DNA from: Halapricum desulfuricans
Lineage (GTDB): Archaea > Halobacteriota > Halobacteria > Halobacteriales > Haloarculaceae
Assembly: GCF_017094505.1 (NCBI RefSeq)
Contig: NZ_CP064787.1
Span: forward strand, 1,054,001-1,118,000
Reading direction: 5' to 3'
DNA length: 64,000 nucleotides
Positions 24,874 through 32,376 of this stretch are shown piece after piece. Position numbers and translations under genes: made by a program. Position 1 is the stretch's first letter. Each line of letters begins with the position of its first letter. The notes below the pieces were generated by a model, which was not told the origin of the DNA, did not search any database, and saw nothing but the letters and a program-made list of their open reading frames with translations.

Positions 24874-25088
24874 CATCACCTGACCCTTTCCAGAAGGCAC
24901 TGTTTGAACTCCCGTCTTCCGCGATCCCGCCAGGGACGTTTTTTGCCGTGACGTTTCTCCTGTCCTGGGGTATCTGGATTCCGCTGGTGCTGGCACAGTT
25001 CGGAGTCGGACCGGTTCTGATACCGGAGGAGATCATCGGGGTGGTTCGACTGCTCGAAGTGATCACACGGAATGGAGGGATCACGTGA
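24870..25088 (+). CDS. Truncated CPBP-like membrane protein fragment, 72 aa
   Basis: Reads MTSPDPFQKALFELPSSAIP and then one membrane helix, TFFAVTFLLSWGIWIPLVLA, followed by a short amphipathic stretch ending at GGIT. The helix with its SWGIWIP pattern resembles the first membrane segment of CPBP (CAAX-protease-like) intramembrane proteins, which normally continue for about 200 residues with EExxR and HxxxN motifs. Those parts are absent. It is probably a remnant cut when the ATPase gene came to lie next to it. It could still be translated, since it overlaps both neighbours. Confidence 0.55.
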   Translation: MTSPDPFQKALFELPSSAIPPGTFFAVTFLLSWGIWIPLVLAQFGVGPVLIPEEIIGVVRLLEVITRNGGIT

Positions 25089-27280
25089 CCGTTACTGCTT
25101 CCCTCCCGCTATCGACGTGTACTGTCCGGATCGAACGACGTGGCGGCCGTGGCGAAGCGGGAGCGCGAGCGCTCGAACGACAGCTTCGTGATACACCCGG
25201 CGTCCACGACGTCGACGTCTCGTTCCGAACGGGGAGCGTTCGAATTATCTACGACGAGAGCGTCACTTCAGTGGAACGGCTTCGAGACGCGATCCGCGAC
25301 CGTAACGTCTCGATTCAAGACGCGCACGATACTGACACCGGCGAGGGGGCCACACGCTCGGCGCTCGGACGGGAGGCAGTGTTCGTCGGTCTGACGCTGG
25401 TCGGCATGGTGACCGGCCTCCTGACAGGGTGGTTCGACGGCCCTCCGCTCCTCATGTGGAGCGGCTACGGCGTCGCGTACGTCTTCGGTGGGTGGTACGG
25501 GCTCGAAGGAGCCATCGAGACACTCCGCCACCTCGCGGTCGATATCGACCTGTTGATGATCGTCGCCGCACTCGGCGCACTCTCGATCGGGGCCCCGTTC
25601 GAAGGTGCAATGCTCCTCTTCCTGTTCTCGCTATCGAACACACTCCAACACTACGCTATCGGGCGCTCGCGCCGGGCGATCAAATCACTCGTCGAGATGC
25701 GACCGGACAACGCGCAGGTGCTGCGTGACGGGAAGGAAGTCACTGTCCCCATCGACGATGTCGCCGTCGGTGACGTGTTCGTCGTCCGCCCCGGTGATCG
25801 AATTCCGCTTGACGGCGTCGTTACCTCCGGTGAGGGAACGGTCGATCAGGCTTCGCTCACCGGCGAGTCCGTCCCCGTCTCGAAGGGGCCCGGCGACGAG
25901 GTGTTCGGCGGCACGATCAACGAGAGCGGAAGCCTCGAAATCGAAGTCGCGCGGCAGGCCCACGAGTCGGCGATCAACCGCCTCATCACCATGGTCGAAG
26001 AGGCCCAAAGCGAGAAGGCCCCGACACAGCGACTCATCGACCGGCTCGAACAGCCGTACGTCCTCGGCGTGTTCGCACTCACGATCGCAGCTATCGCAAT
26101 TCCACTTGCGCTCGGCAGCAAGTTCACGGGGACGTTCTACCGTGCGATGACGCTCATGGTCGCCGCCTCGCCGTGTGCAGTCATCATCTCGACGCCCGCG
26201 GCAGTCCTCTCGGCAATCGCCTCCGGCGGCAGGCAAGGCGTGCTGTTCAAGGGCGGCGAACACGTCGAGACCGCGGCACGCATCGACGCGGTCGCCTTCG
26301 ACAAGACCGGGACACTCACACGGGGCGACACGCAGTTGACCGACGTGTTCGTCCGTGACGGCACGGGAGACGAGACACTGACCGAGGACGAACTGCTCTC
26401 TATCGTAGCCGCAGTGCAGGCCCGCTCGGAGCACCATCTCGCTCGGGCGACCGTGAGGGCGGCTGACGCCCGGTCACTCGATATCCCTGACGCAGAGCGG
26501 TTCCAGTCAGTCGCTGGGAAAGGGGTCAGGGCAGATGTCGACGGCCACACCACCCACATCGGGAATCGTAGTTACTTCCAGACTGTTCTCGGAGACGCAG
26601 CAATCGACGGTCTCGAACCGGGCCTTGATCGCCTCGAAACGGTAGCGGAAGACGGGAAAACGGGTGTCCTCGTCGCCCGAGAGCGTCACGGCGATGTCAG
26701 CGTCCTGGGGGTGCTCGCGTTCACCGACACCGTTCGCCCTGACGCGGCCGGGATGATTGCCGACCTCCGCTCGCTGGGCGTCGAACACATCGTCATGCTG
26801 ACGGGCGACAACGAACGCGTCGCACAGCGAATCGCCGACGAGGTCGGCATCGACGAAGTGCAAGCGGAACTGCTTCCCGAGGAGAAGGTAGCGACCATCG
26901 AGGGACTGGTCGAGCGACACGAGAACGTGGCGATGGTCGGCGACGGCGTCAACGATGCGCCAGCGCTCGCCACAGCAACCCTCGGCATCGCGATGGGCGG
27001 CGCGGGAACCGATGTCGCGCTCGACACCGCTGACGTGGTACTGATGGGCGATGACCTCAGCAAGATCCCTTACGTTCTCGGACTCGGACGCAGAACCCGT
27101 CGGACGCTCACGATCAATCTCGCCATCGCTTTCGGCGCGATTGGACTCATGGTCGGGACGATCCTACTCCGGGGGATCCCGCTCCCACTCGCAGTGGTCG
27201 GACACGAGGGCTCGACGGTCATCGTCTCGCTGAACGGCCTTCGACTACTCGGCTTTCGGGGGATATCGACACACGGCTGA
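25085..27280 (+). CDS. P1B-type heavy-metal-transporting ATPase (P1B-4-like)
   Basis: Exports metal ions from the cytoplasm using ATP. The 731-residue protein has TGES and PGD actuator motifs, the ion-site motif S362-P-C364, phosphorylation site D406 (FDKTGTLTRG), MLTGDNERVA and VGDGVNDAPALATA. SPC combined with H707-E-G near the last helix (VVGHEGSTVIVSLNGLRLL) is the pattern of the P1B-4 group, linked to Co2+, Fe2+ or Zn2+ efflux. The N-terminal region (about 8-75) keeps the fold of a metal-binding HMA domain (GVHDVDVSFRTGSVRIIYDE) but has no CxxC. The start is GTG, overlapping the previous stop. The stop codon falls within a transposon-end-like hairpin. Confidence 0.93.
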   Translation: MTVTASLPLSTCTVRIERRGGRGEAGARALERQLRDTPGVHDVDVSFRTGSVRIIYDESVTSVERLRDAIRDRNVSIQDAHDTDTGEGATRSALGREAVFVGLTLVGMVTGLLTGWFDGPPLLMWSGYGVAYVFGGWYGLEGAIETLRHLAVDIDLLMIVAALGALSIGAPFEGAMLLFLFSLSNTLQHYAIGRSRRAIKSLVEMRPDNAQVLRDGKEVTVPIDDVAVGDVFVVRPGDRIPLDGVVTSGEGTVDQASLTGESVPVSKGPGDEVFGGTINESGSLEIEVARQAHESAINRLITMVEEAQSEKAPTQRLIDRLEQPYVLGVFALTIAAIAIPLALGSKFTGTFYRAMTLMVAASPCAVIISTPAAVLSAIASGGRQGVLFKGGEHVETAARIDAVAFDKTGTLTRGDTQLTDVFVRDGTGDETLTEDELLSIVAAVQARSEHHLARATVRAADARSLDIPDAERFQSVAGKGVRADVDGHTTHIGNRSYFQTVLGDAAIDGLEPGLDRLETVAEDGKTGVLVARERHGDVSVLGVLAFTDTVRPDAAGMIADLRSLGVEHIVMLTGDNERVAQRIADEVGIDEVQAELLPEEKVATIEGLVERHENVAMVGDGVNDAPALATATLGIAMGGAGTDVALDTADVVLMGDDLSKIPYVLGLGRRTRRTLTINLAIAFGAIGLMVGTILLRGIPLPLAVVGHEGSTVIVSLNGLRLLGFRGISTHG

Positions 27281-27287
27281 AGTCGTG
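27272..27287 (-). repeat. Hairpin resembling a tnpB-element right end
   Basis: CACGGCTGAAGTCGTG, a 7-bp stem with one G-T wobble. It differs by one base from the perfect hairpin CACGGCTGAAGCCGTG beside the tnpB gene (55264-55279), and both are followed by GG. The ATPase stop codon TGA is inside it. Probably the scar of an IS200/IS605-type element. Confidence 0.5.
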
Positions 27288-27536
27288 GGCTTGTTCGTGG
27301 ACTTGGGGTCTGGCGACGAAACCAGGTAAGTAGCTACTAGGTAGACTCGGTGCAAGTGAAACAGTCGAAAGAGAGCAGCCGGCGACCGGGCGTTCACAAG
27401 AGCGAAGCTCTTGTGCAGCCCATCAGAACGGCGCCGCCGTTCTGAGGACGGTCCGCAGGATCCGGAAGGTCACCGGGAGACTTTCCTTCGGTCGTCTCCC
27501 GAGCCTTTGCTCGCTACACTCGGAAAGACGCCGGTT
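27288..27536. other. Non-coding scar region before repeat copy B
   Basis: No gene. A tract at 27330-27350 (CTACTAGGTAGACTCGGTG) recalls the end of the 239-bp repeat. 27476-27536 holds a GAGAC/GTCTC hairpin followed by CGAGCCTTTGCTCG, closely matching 33342-33402. Confidence 0.45.
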
Positions 27537-27775
27537 CACTCGCGCGAACGGACGTGAGCGCGAGGCCGACGAGCGACTAACGCGAGCGAAGCGAGCGGCA
27601 GGAGCGAGGACGGCTTTTGGTCGAGCTTTTGCAAGTGAGCAGCGCGGGACGCGCCGCGTCCCGCGGGCCGTACGGGCGACTCGCGGGTCGCCCGTACAAC
27701 GAAGCGAACGCTGCAAAAGGTCGTAATGTACGCCCGCAACACTACCGGCCGAGTTTCTACTAGTAGGCTCGGTGG
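27537..27775 (+). repeat. 239-bp direct repeat, copy B
   Basis: Gap-free match to copy A at 21311-21549, offset 6,226 bp. The eight or so differences cluster in the last 30 bp (GGCCGAGTTTCTAC versus GGGCGAGCAACTAC). It lies in a gene-free stretch downstream of the metal ATPase. Confidence 0.85.
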
Positions 27776-27985
27776 AACTGGAATGAAGCGCTCAAGGGTC
27801 TGAAACTGCATAATCTGTCAGGAGAACCATTGAGTGTGGCCGTTAGCGGTACGGTCCTTCGAAAGCCTGCATGATCGGTCGTGGATTTCGGGATCCTATC
27901 GAGAGAACTTCAGAAGGAGCGTGCTGCATACAGAGCATAAGTGTACGATTAGCTGTCTAAACAAATACCCGGGACCGGTTCGCAC
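27776..27985. other. Non-coding stretch downstream of repeat copy B
   Basis: 210 bases without a convincing frame or repeat; it separates copy B from the 3' end of the disrupted oxidoreductase gene. Confidence 0.35.
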
Positions 27986-28889
27986 TTACCGTACTGGAGG
28001 TTTGCCATCTGTTAACTCAATATCAATTATGACCGTCCCCTCCACACCAGCTTCCAGTTCGTCAAGAGTCGGCTTTCTGTCACCGTGAATCTGTATACCC
28101 AGTCGTCGGGCCGCATCGGTTCCATGACGATCAATGAACTCCTTGATGTACTGAGCAACGGCTTTGGAATCTGGATGCGGCGTTGTGGTACCTTCTCTGT
28201 GCTGGCCCTGAACCCGCATGAACACCGGTTGGCCACCTCTCAGATTCCGCCACCACGGACTCTGGGTAGTGACGATGAGGTGTCCGTCCTTCACCCAGTA
28301 GCCGACTGGTATGGTGTATTCCTGGCCGGTTTTCGACCCGGTAAACGTCAACAACATAATCGAGTCACTCACAAGTGAGTGCAGCGGCGACCGCAACAGA
28401 CGCGACATCACCGGGTTGATGACCTTGTAGGCGATGTCGGGAACCGGCGGTCCGCGAGTTTCGACGTACCCACTCTCAGCATCGTTCCCCGTCAGCGACT
28501 CATTCGGCTGGGAGTCGCCCCGAAAGTCATCTGCGTGGTCTTCGACGAACGCTCGCATTCCCCGAGGGCGTCGGCCAAGGAGTTTCCGGCTGTCGTCGGT
28601 CACCCGAGCAGCTAATCCGAGGCGTGCAGTGGTGTAGATGCCACACATGAGTGCGATGAATCCGAGTGGCTTCCCCCGACGGCGCATCCGTCGTCCGAAC
28701 GCCAACAGGGACGGATTTGGATATCTGATAGACCGATTTAGAACGTCGCTGAAGACGGCGGCGACTTCTTCATAGTCCAGTGATTCGGGTCCCGTGAGAT
28801 CGTAGGCTCGATTCTCGTGTCCGGACTCGGTCAACACGATTGCTGCTGCTTCGCTGATGTCCCGCGCGTCCACGAAACTGGTCTTCCCA
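27986..28889 (-). pseudogene. C-terminal part of a split NmrA-like/deazaflavin-dependent oxidoreductase gene
   Basis: Residues 1-125 continue the NAD(P)-binding NmrA-like protein encoded at 29177-29667: the join GKTS-FVDARDISEAAAIVL is recovered when the insertion is removed, followed by YDLTGPESLDYEEVAAVFSD. After a linker, residues about 150-295 are a split-barrel domain of the deazaflavin (F420)-dependent nitroreductase/quinone reductase family: VSDSIMLLTFTGSKTGQEYT, IPVGYWVKDGHLIVTTQSP, WWRNLRGGQPVFMRVQG. The intact gene would have fused an NAD(P)-binding domain to an F420-binding domain. A GTG at 28873 could restart translation of this part. Confidence 0.8.
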
Positions 28890-29176
28890 CATTCGTCTTT
28901 AGTTAAGACTCACACCCCGGTTGCGTAGCGGTAGCGAGCATCTCCTGTAAGATTGGTCGTTGCTAGTGGATCTTCTGTGCATCTTCGATCAGTCGCTCTA
29001 GCAACGGTGGTGGCGAGTAACCGAGATATTCAGAGGGAAACAGTGTAGCGAGCCGACGCATAACTCTCGATGAGGAGGTGCCGTTGTACACACTCGTCGC
29101 CTCCTCATTCCTCTCGAAGAGTAGCCTCGATAAACGGCCGCTGCCACGTGATTCTTCGCTTAGCTAAAGACGGATG
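28890..29176 (-). mobile_element. 287-bp internally deleted ISH8-type (IS4 family) mini-element
   Basis: Ends are 18-bp inverted repeats with two mismatches (CATTCGTCTTTAGTTAAG at 28890-28907; its partner, complementary strand, at 29159-29176). A 12-bp direct duplication CTGGTCTTCCCA flanks it (28878-28889 and 29177-29188). On the minus strand 29061-28963 encodes MRRLATLFPSEYLGYSP and a short tail. The first 13 residues match my recollection of the ISH8-group transposase N-terminus, so most of the transposase is deleted and the element must move in trans. It interrupts an oxidoreductase gene. Confidence 0.8.
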
Positions 29177-29667
29177 CTGGTCTTCCCATTCCCAGCTGGC
29201 ACGAAAATCTCGTCGTGTTCGACAATATCTCGGCGATGGACTTCAAGGAGGTTCTGCATGAAAAACGACGCCCGCAGCAAGGTGTACTCCATATCTGTCG
29301 CCGTGATCCGGTTCTCGATCCAGTGGTGGGGGATGAGGACGTTCTTCTCTGCCCCGAGCGTCGAAAGGTAGGCGATACGGCCGATACCCACACGGTCCGC
29401 AGCCTCGACAAACGAGCCAATCTTCGATTTGTCCACGACCGGCGGTCGAACGAGGAAGATTCCATCGACATCTGTCAGCGTACGGCCCCACGTTTCTGGC
29501 TTCGTGAAGTCGAACTCAATCACCTCTCGTGCGTCCGTAATCTCGTTCGAAACAGTTTCGGGGTCACGAACTCCGATCTTGATGGTGACGTCGCGGTCTG
29601 AAAGGGCGGCGACAACATGCTGGCCGACGGTTCCAGTTGCTCCGGTAACGAGTATCGACTCCGTCAC
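29177..29667 (-). pseudogene. N-terminal part of the split NmrA-like oxidoreductase gene
   Basis: Encodes a Rossmann domain with ILVTGATGTVGQHVVAAL at residues 5-22, IKIGVRDPETVSNEI, a DVDGIFLVRPPVVDKS strand-loop and LRASFFMQNLLEVHR, all typical of NmrA-like NAD(P)-binding proteins. Reading enters the mini-element after GNGKTS and stops at 29164. The start overlaps the preceding membrane-protein gene by 4 nt, so it was the last gene of a three-gene operon. The second half lies at 27986-28889. Confidence 0.85.
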
Positions 29668-30077
29668 TGTTCGGCCCCCCAGAAGACGAGTACCCCGACT
29701 GACACCGTTGCGACGACCACGTGCATCGCCACCAGGATGACGACGGCAAGCAGTGTCGCAGCTGGATCGATTGCGAGCAACGCAACGTCGGGGACAACCG
29801 AGAGGAGTAGCACGCCGGCGGCTACCCGAACGAACTTTCGGTCAGCGTCACTGGCGTACCGACCGAGAAGCCAGTAGACGACGGTTGCCCCACTTGCGCC
29901 GAGCGCCGAGAGAAACGCTACGGGTGGGATAGCCAACGCGCGGAACGCTGGGGCGATACCGAGAGTATCCACACCAAGCACGAATACCACGTTGACGAAT
30001 ACGGCGAGCACGACAGCAAGCCCGCCCCGCACCGGGACGGACGGTGACCGGGTCGTCGTGTGTTCGGCGCTCGTCAT
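29664..30077 (-). CDS. Four-helix membrane protein, DUF6069-like
   Basis: A 137-residue protein with four membrane helices: LAVVLAVFVNVVFVLGV, IPPVAFLSALGASGATVVYW, VAAGVLLLSVVPDVALLA and LAVVILVAMHVVVATVSVGV. The arrangement and the conserved polar residues SVVPD in the third helix resemble the DUF6069 family often found next to NAD(P)-binding or HxlR genes. It overlaps both neighbours by 4 nt, so it is translationally coupled within the operon. Function unknown. Confidence 0.78.
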   Translation of the reverse strand: MTSAEHTTTRSPSVPVRGGLAVVLAVFVNVVFVLGVDTLGIAPAFRALAIPPVAFLSALGASGATVVYWLLGRYASDADRKFVRVAAGVLLLSVVPDVALLAIDPAATLLAVVILVAMHVVVATVSVGVLVFWGAEQ

Positions 30078-30730
30078 GCGTCTGCCACCTTCGGCATTTC
30101 GTGGACGTACAGGTCGTCTTCCAGGCAGTCGAGGATGAACTCGGCCACGTTCGCCCGGGCAGCGGTATCACGCATGCCCAGCGAGAGATCCGTCCTGTGC
30201 CGAAACTCGCCCGTATGGGCGTCTTCGGTGAGACGCGGCCCGCGGACGACCGTCCATCGAGTGTCGCTGCCTTTGAGTAGTTCGACCTGATCACGAGCAT
30301 CTTCGAGGACTGCCCGTGCGAGCAGTTTCAACAGTACACCCATCATCCGGCCGCCGAGACTCACCGATTCGCCCTCCTCGCGGACGCCCGCACCGACCAG
30401 CGTCACGAACCGCTCGACACCGTGTTGGTCCATCGCCGCGAGCATGTGTCGGCCGGCTTCCGTCAGCAGGTCGTCCGGCCCGTCGGAGGTTTGCGCGAGG
30501 ACGCTGACGACGGCATCGACAGGGTCGCCATCACCAGCGATAGCGCGGTCGACGCCCTCCCCACTGTATGCGTCACCTTCGACGATACTGACCCGGTCGT
30601 CATTCCGGAGCCCAGAGGGGAGGCCGGTTGCATCTCGGACGAAGGCGACCACCTCGTGTCCGCGTTCGAGTGCCTGTTCGACGAGTGGGTGGCCGGTTCG
30701 TCCGGTCGCACCGAAGACTGCGATTCGCAT
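30074..30730 (-). CDS. NAD(P)H-binding SDR/NmrA-like protein
   Basis: A 218-residue Rossmann-fold protein: MRIAVFGATGRTGHPLVEQA carries the dinucleotide-binding GATGRTG loop, then VVAFVRDATGLPSG, a DAVVSVLAQTSDG strand, GVERFVTLVGAGVREEG and WTVVRGPRLTEDA. The SDR catalytic YxxxK is absent, as in NmrA-like and flavin-reductase-like members that mostly bind NAD(P). The start at 30730 gives the glycine-rich loop its normal position; 35 upstream in-frame codons lie in the promoter region. It heads an operon and is divergent from an HxlR regulator, with a palindrome between. Confidence 0.88.
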   Translation of the reverse strand: MRIAVFGATGRTGHPLVEQALERGHEVVAFVRDATGLPSGLRNDDRVSIVEGDAYSGEGVDRAIAGDGDPVDAVVSVLAQTSDGPDDLLTEAGRHMLAAMDQHGVERFVTLVGAGVREEGESVSLGGRMMGVLLKLLARAVLEDARDQVELLKGSDTRWTVVRGPRLTEDAHTGEFRHRTDLSLGMRDTAARANVAEFILDCLEDDLYVHEMPKVADA

Positions 30731-30765
30731 ACGAGAGACACGGACTCCGGAAGGATATGCTTGGG

Positions 30766-30783
30766 ACTTCGAAGTTTCGAAGT
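30766..30783. promoter_or_regulatory. Candidate HxlR operator, perfect 18-bp palindrome
   Basis: ACTTCGAAGTTTCGAAGT? read with a 2-nt centre: ACTTCGAA-GT-TTCGAAGT. It lies 36 nt upstream of the NAD(P)-binding gene and 67 nt upstream of the HxlR gene, in a position to control both directions. Confidence 0.55.
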
Positions 30784-30849
30784 ATTGGCTCCTGGGCCCG
30801 GTTTTGGCCAAAGGTACAAAACCACAAGGAACCACGATCGAACGTCAAG

Positions 30850-31257
30850 ATGACTGACCAGATCGATCCGCCGGACCTCCCCGATCTGAGCGCGGGACTA
30901 TCCCGTGAGCAAGCCACTGCCCTCCGCGAATCGTTCGACCCCGAGCAACAGGAACGCATCCGAACGACGGTCGCGGATCTTCTGGATCTGCTCGGAAAAC
31001 GGCACGCTATGGCGGTACTGAGCGCGTTCGCCTTCGCTGAGGGCTCGCTCCGGTTTAGCGACCTCGAATCCGACCTCGACATCGCGCCGAACACGCTCTC
31101 GACGCGCCTGGGGGAACTGACGGAAGCGGGGTTGCTCGACCGCGAGGCCTACGACGAGGTCCCGCCCCGCGTGGAGTACACGCCGACGGCGAAAGCCCGA
31201 TCCCTGTTCCCCGTGTTCGCCCACCTCCACCACTGGGCGATCGAGCACGAACTCTGA
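30850..31257 (+). CDS. HxlR-family winged-helix regulator
   Basis: A 135-residue DNA-binding protein. The HxlR/MarR-like winged helix spans about residues 42-125: VADLLDLLGKRHAMAVLSAF (the family's W in GxKW is replaced by H in GKRH), RFSDLESDLDIAPNTLSTRL (recognition helix), ELTEAGLLDRE, and the wing PPRVEYTPTAKA. HxlR proteins often sense quinones, aldehydes or redox state through a cysteine, but none is present here. The gene is divergent from the oxidoreductase operon, shares a palindromic intergenic region, and precedes an ABC exporter by 69 nt. It may govern both. Confidence 0.9.
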   Translation: MTDQIDPPDLPDLSAGLSREQATALRESFDPEQQERIRTTVADLLDLLGKRHAMAVLSAFAFAEGSLRFSDLESDLDIAPNTLSTRLGELTEAGLLDREAYDEVPPRVEYTPTAKARSLFPVFAHLHHWAIEHEL

Positions 31258-31326
31258 CTTCGATTTCTGTAGTTACAACCGGCGTTCGAAGTCGAACGTA
31301 TATCACTCCCCAGCCGAAGTGTTAGT

Positions 31327-32376
31327 ATGTCATCACCACAGCCGACTGAGCCAGCCGAACGGTCCCGGGAGGAGGGTGGATCGCACGACACGGAGACGAC
31401 GGCCGCCACGGCGATCGACGTTGACGGACTCGAACTCACGTATGCCGATGGGACGGCTGCCATCCGCGGGATCGACATGACCGTCCCAGAGGGGGAGTTC
31501 TTCGGCTTCCTCGGACCCAACGGGGCGGGGAAGACGACGACGATCAAGGTGTTCGCGACGCTGCTCTCGCCGACCGGCGGGGAGGTCCGGGTCAACGGGT
31601 TCGACGTTCGGTCCGAATCGCGGAAGATTCGCGAGTCCATCGGGTACATGGCCCAAGAGACGAGTATCGATCCGGAACTCACCGCCAGAGAGAACGTCCG
31701 GTTCGCCTGTGAGGCCTACGGGGTGCCGATGGGTGAACGAACCAAGCGCGTCTCCGAATTGCTCGACCTCGTCGATCTCACCGACGTCGCTGGCAAGCGG
31801 GCCGAGGAGTTCTCGGGCGGGATGAAAAAGCGACTCGACGCCGCCACGGCACTCGTCCACCGACCGCCCCTGGTCTTTTTGGACGAACCGACGACGGGAC
31901 TCGACCCGAAGGCCCGCAACCGGCTGTGGGAGTACTTCCGGCGCATCAACGACCGCGGGACGACCATCTTCCTGACGACACAGTATCTCGAGGAGGCCGA
32001 CCAGCTCTGTGACCGGCTGTCGGTCATCCTCGACGGTGAGATCGTCGCAGAAGGGAGCCCCGCGACCCTGAAACGTGAGGTCGGCGGTGAGATCCTCGAC
32101 ATCGAACTGGAGGACGGGCCGACGGCCCGGCAACGAGCGGCGACGATCGCACGGGAGTTCGACGCGTTCGCCGACGCCGCCGTCACCGAGACGGACGCGG
32201 GTATCACCGTCACCGCGGAGACGGCTCGCCAGCACGGGACCGACCTGCTCGTCGCACTCCGGGACGCGGGCCTGACGGTGACCGGGTTCAACATCCGCGC
32301 GCCGACGCTCGACGACGTGTTCCTCGCGATCACGGGCGAAGACCTCGCTGTCGAGGACACGGAGGCCCCACCATGA
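31327..32376 (+). CDS. ABC exporter ATPase, DrrA type
   Basis: ATPase of a two-gene exporter, 349 residues. An acidic N-terminal tail of about 30 residues precedes the domain. Walker A is GPNGAGKTTT, the Q-loop GYMAQETSIDPELTARENVR, the signature EFSGGMKKRLDAATAL, Walker B LVFLDEPTTGLDPKA, and the switch FLTTQYLEEADQL. The C-terminal 90 residues are the extra domain of DrrA-like drug and lipid exporters. Stop and start overlap with the permease gene (ATGA). Confidence 0.94.
   Translation: MSSPQPTEPAERSREEGGSHDTETTAATAIDVDGLELTYADGTAAIRGIDMTVPEGEFFGFLGPNGAGKTTTIKVFATLLSPTGGEVRVNGFDVRSESRKIRESIGYMAQETSIDPELTARENVRFACEAYGVPMGERTKRVSELLDLVDLTDVAGKRAEEFSGGMKKRLDAATALVHRPPLVFLDEPTTGLDPKARNRLWEYFRRINDRGTTIFLTTQYLEEADQLCDRLSVILDGEIVAEGSPATLKREVGGEILDIELEDGPTARQRAATIAREFDAFADAAVTETDAGITVTAETARQHGTDLLVALRDAGLTVTGFNIRAPTLDDVFLAITGEDLAVEDTEAPP

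Noticed and set aside
24148-24996. 282-codon frame opposite the membrane-protein gene
   Set aside because: It is antisense to a protein with four clear membrane helices and has no recognisable domain.
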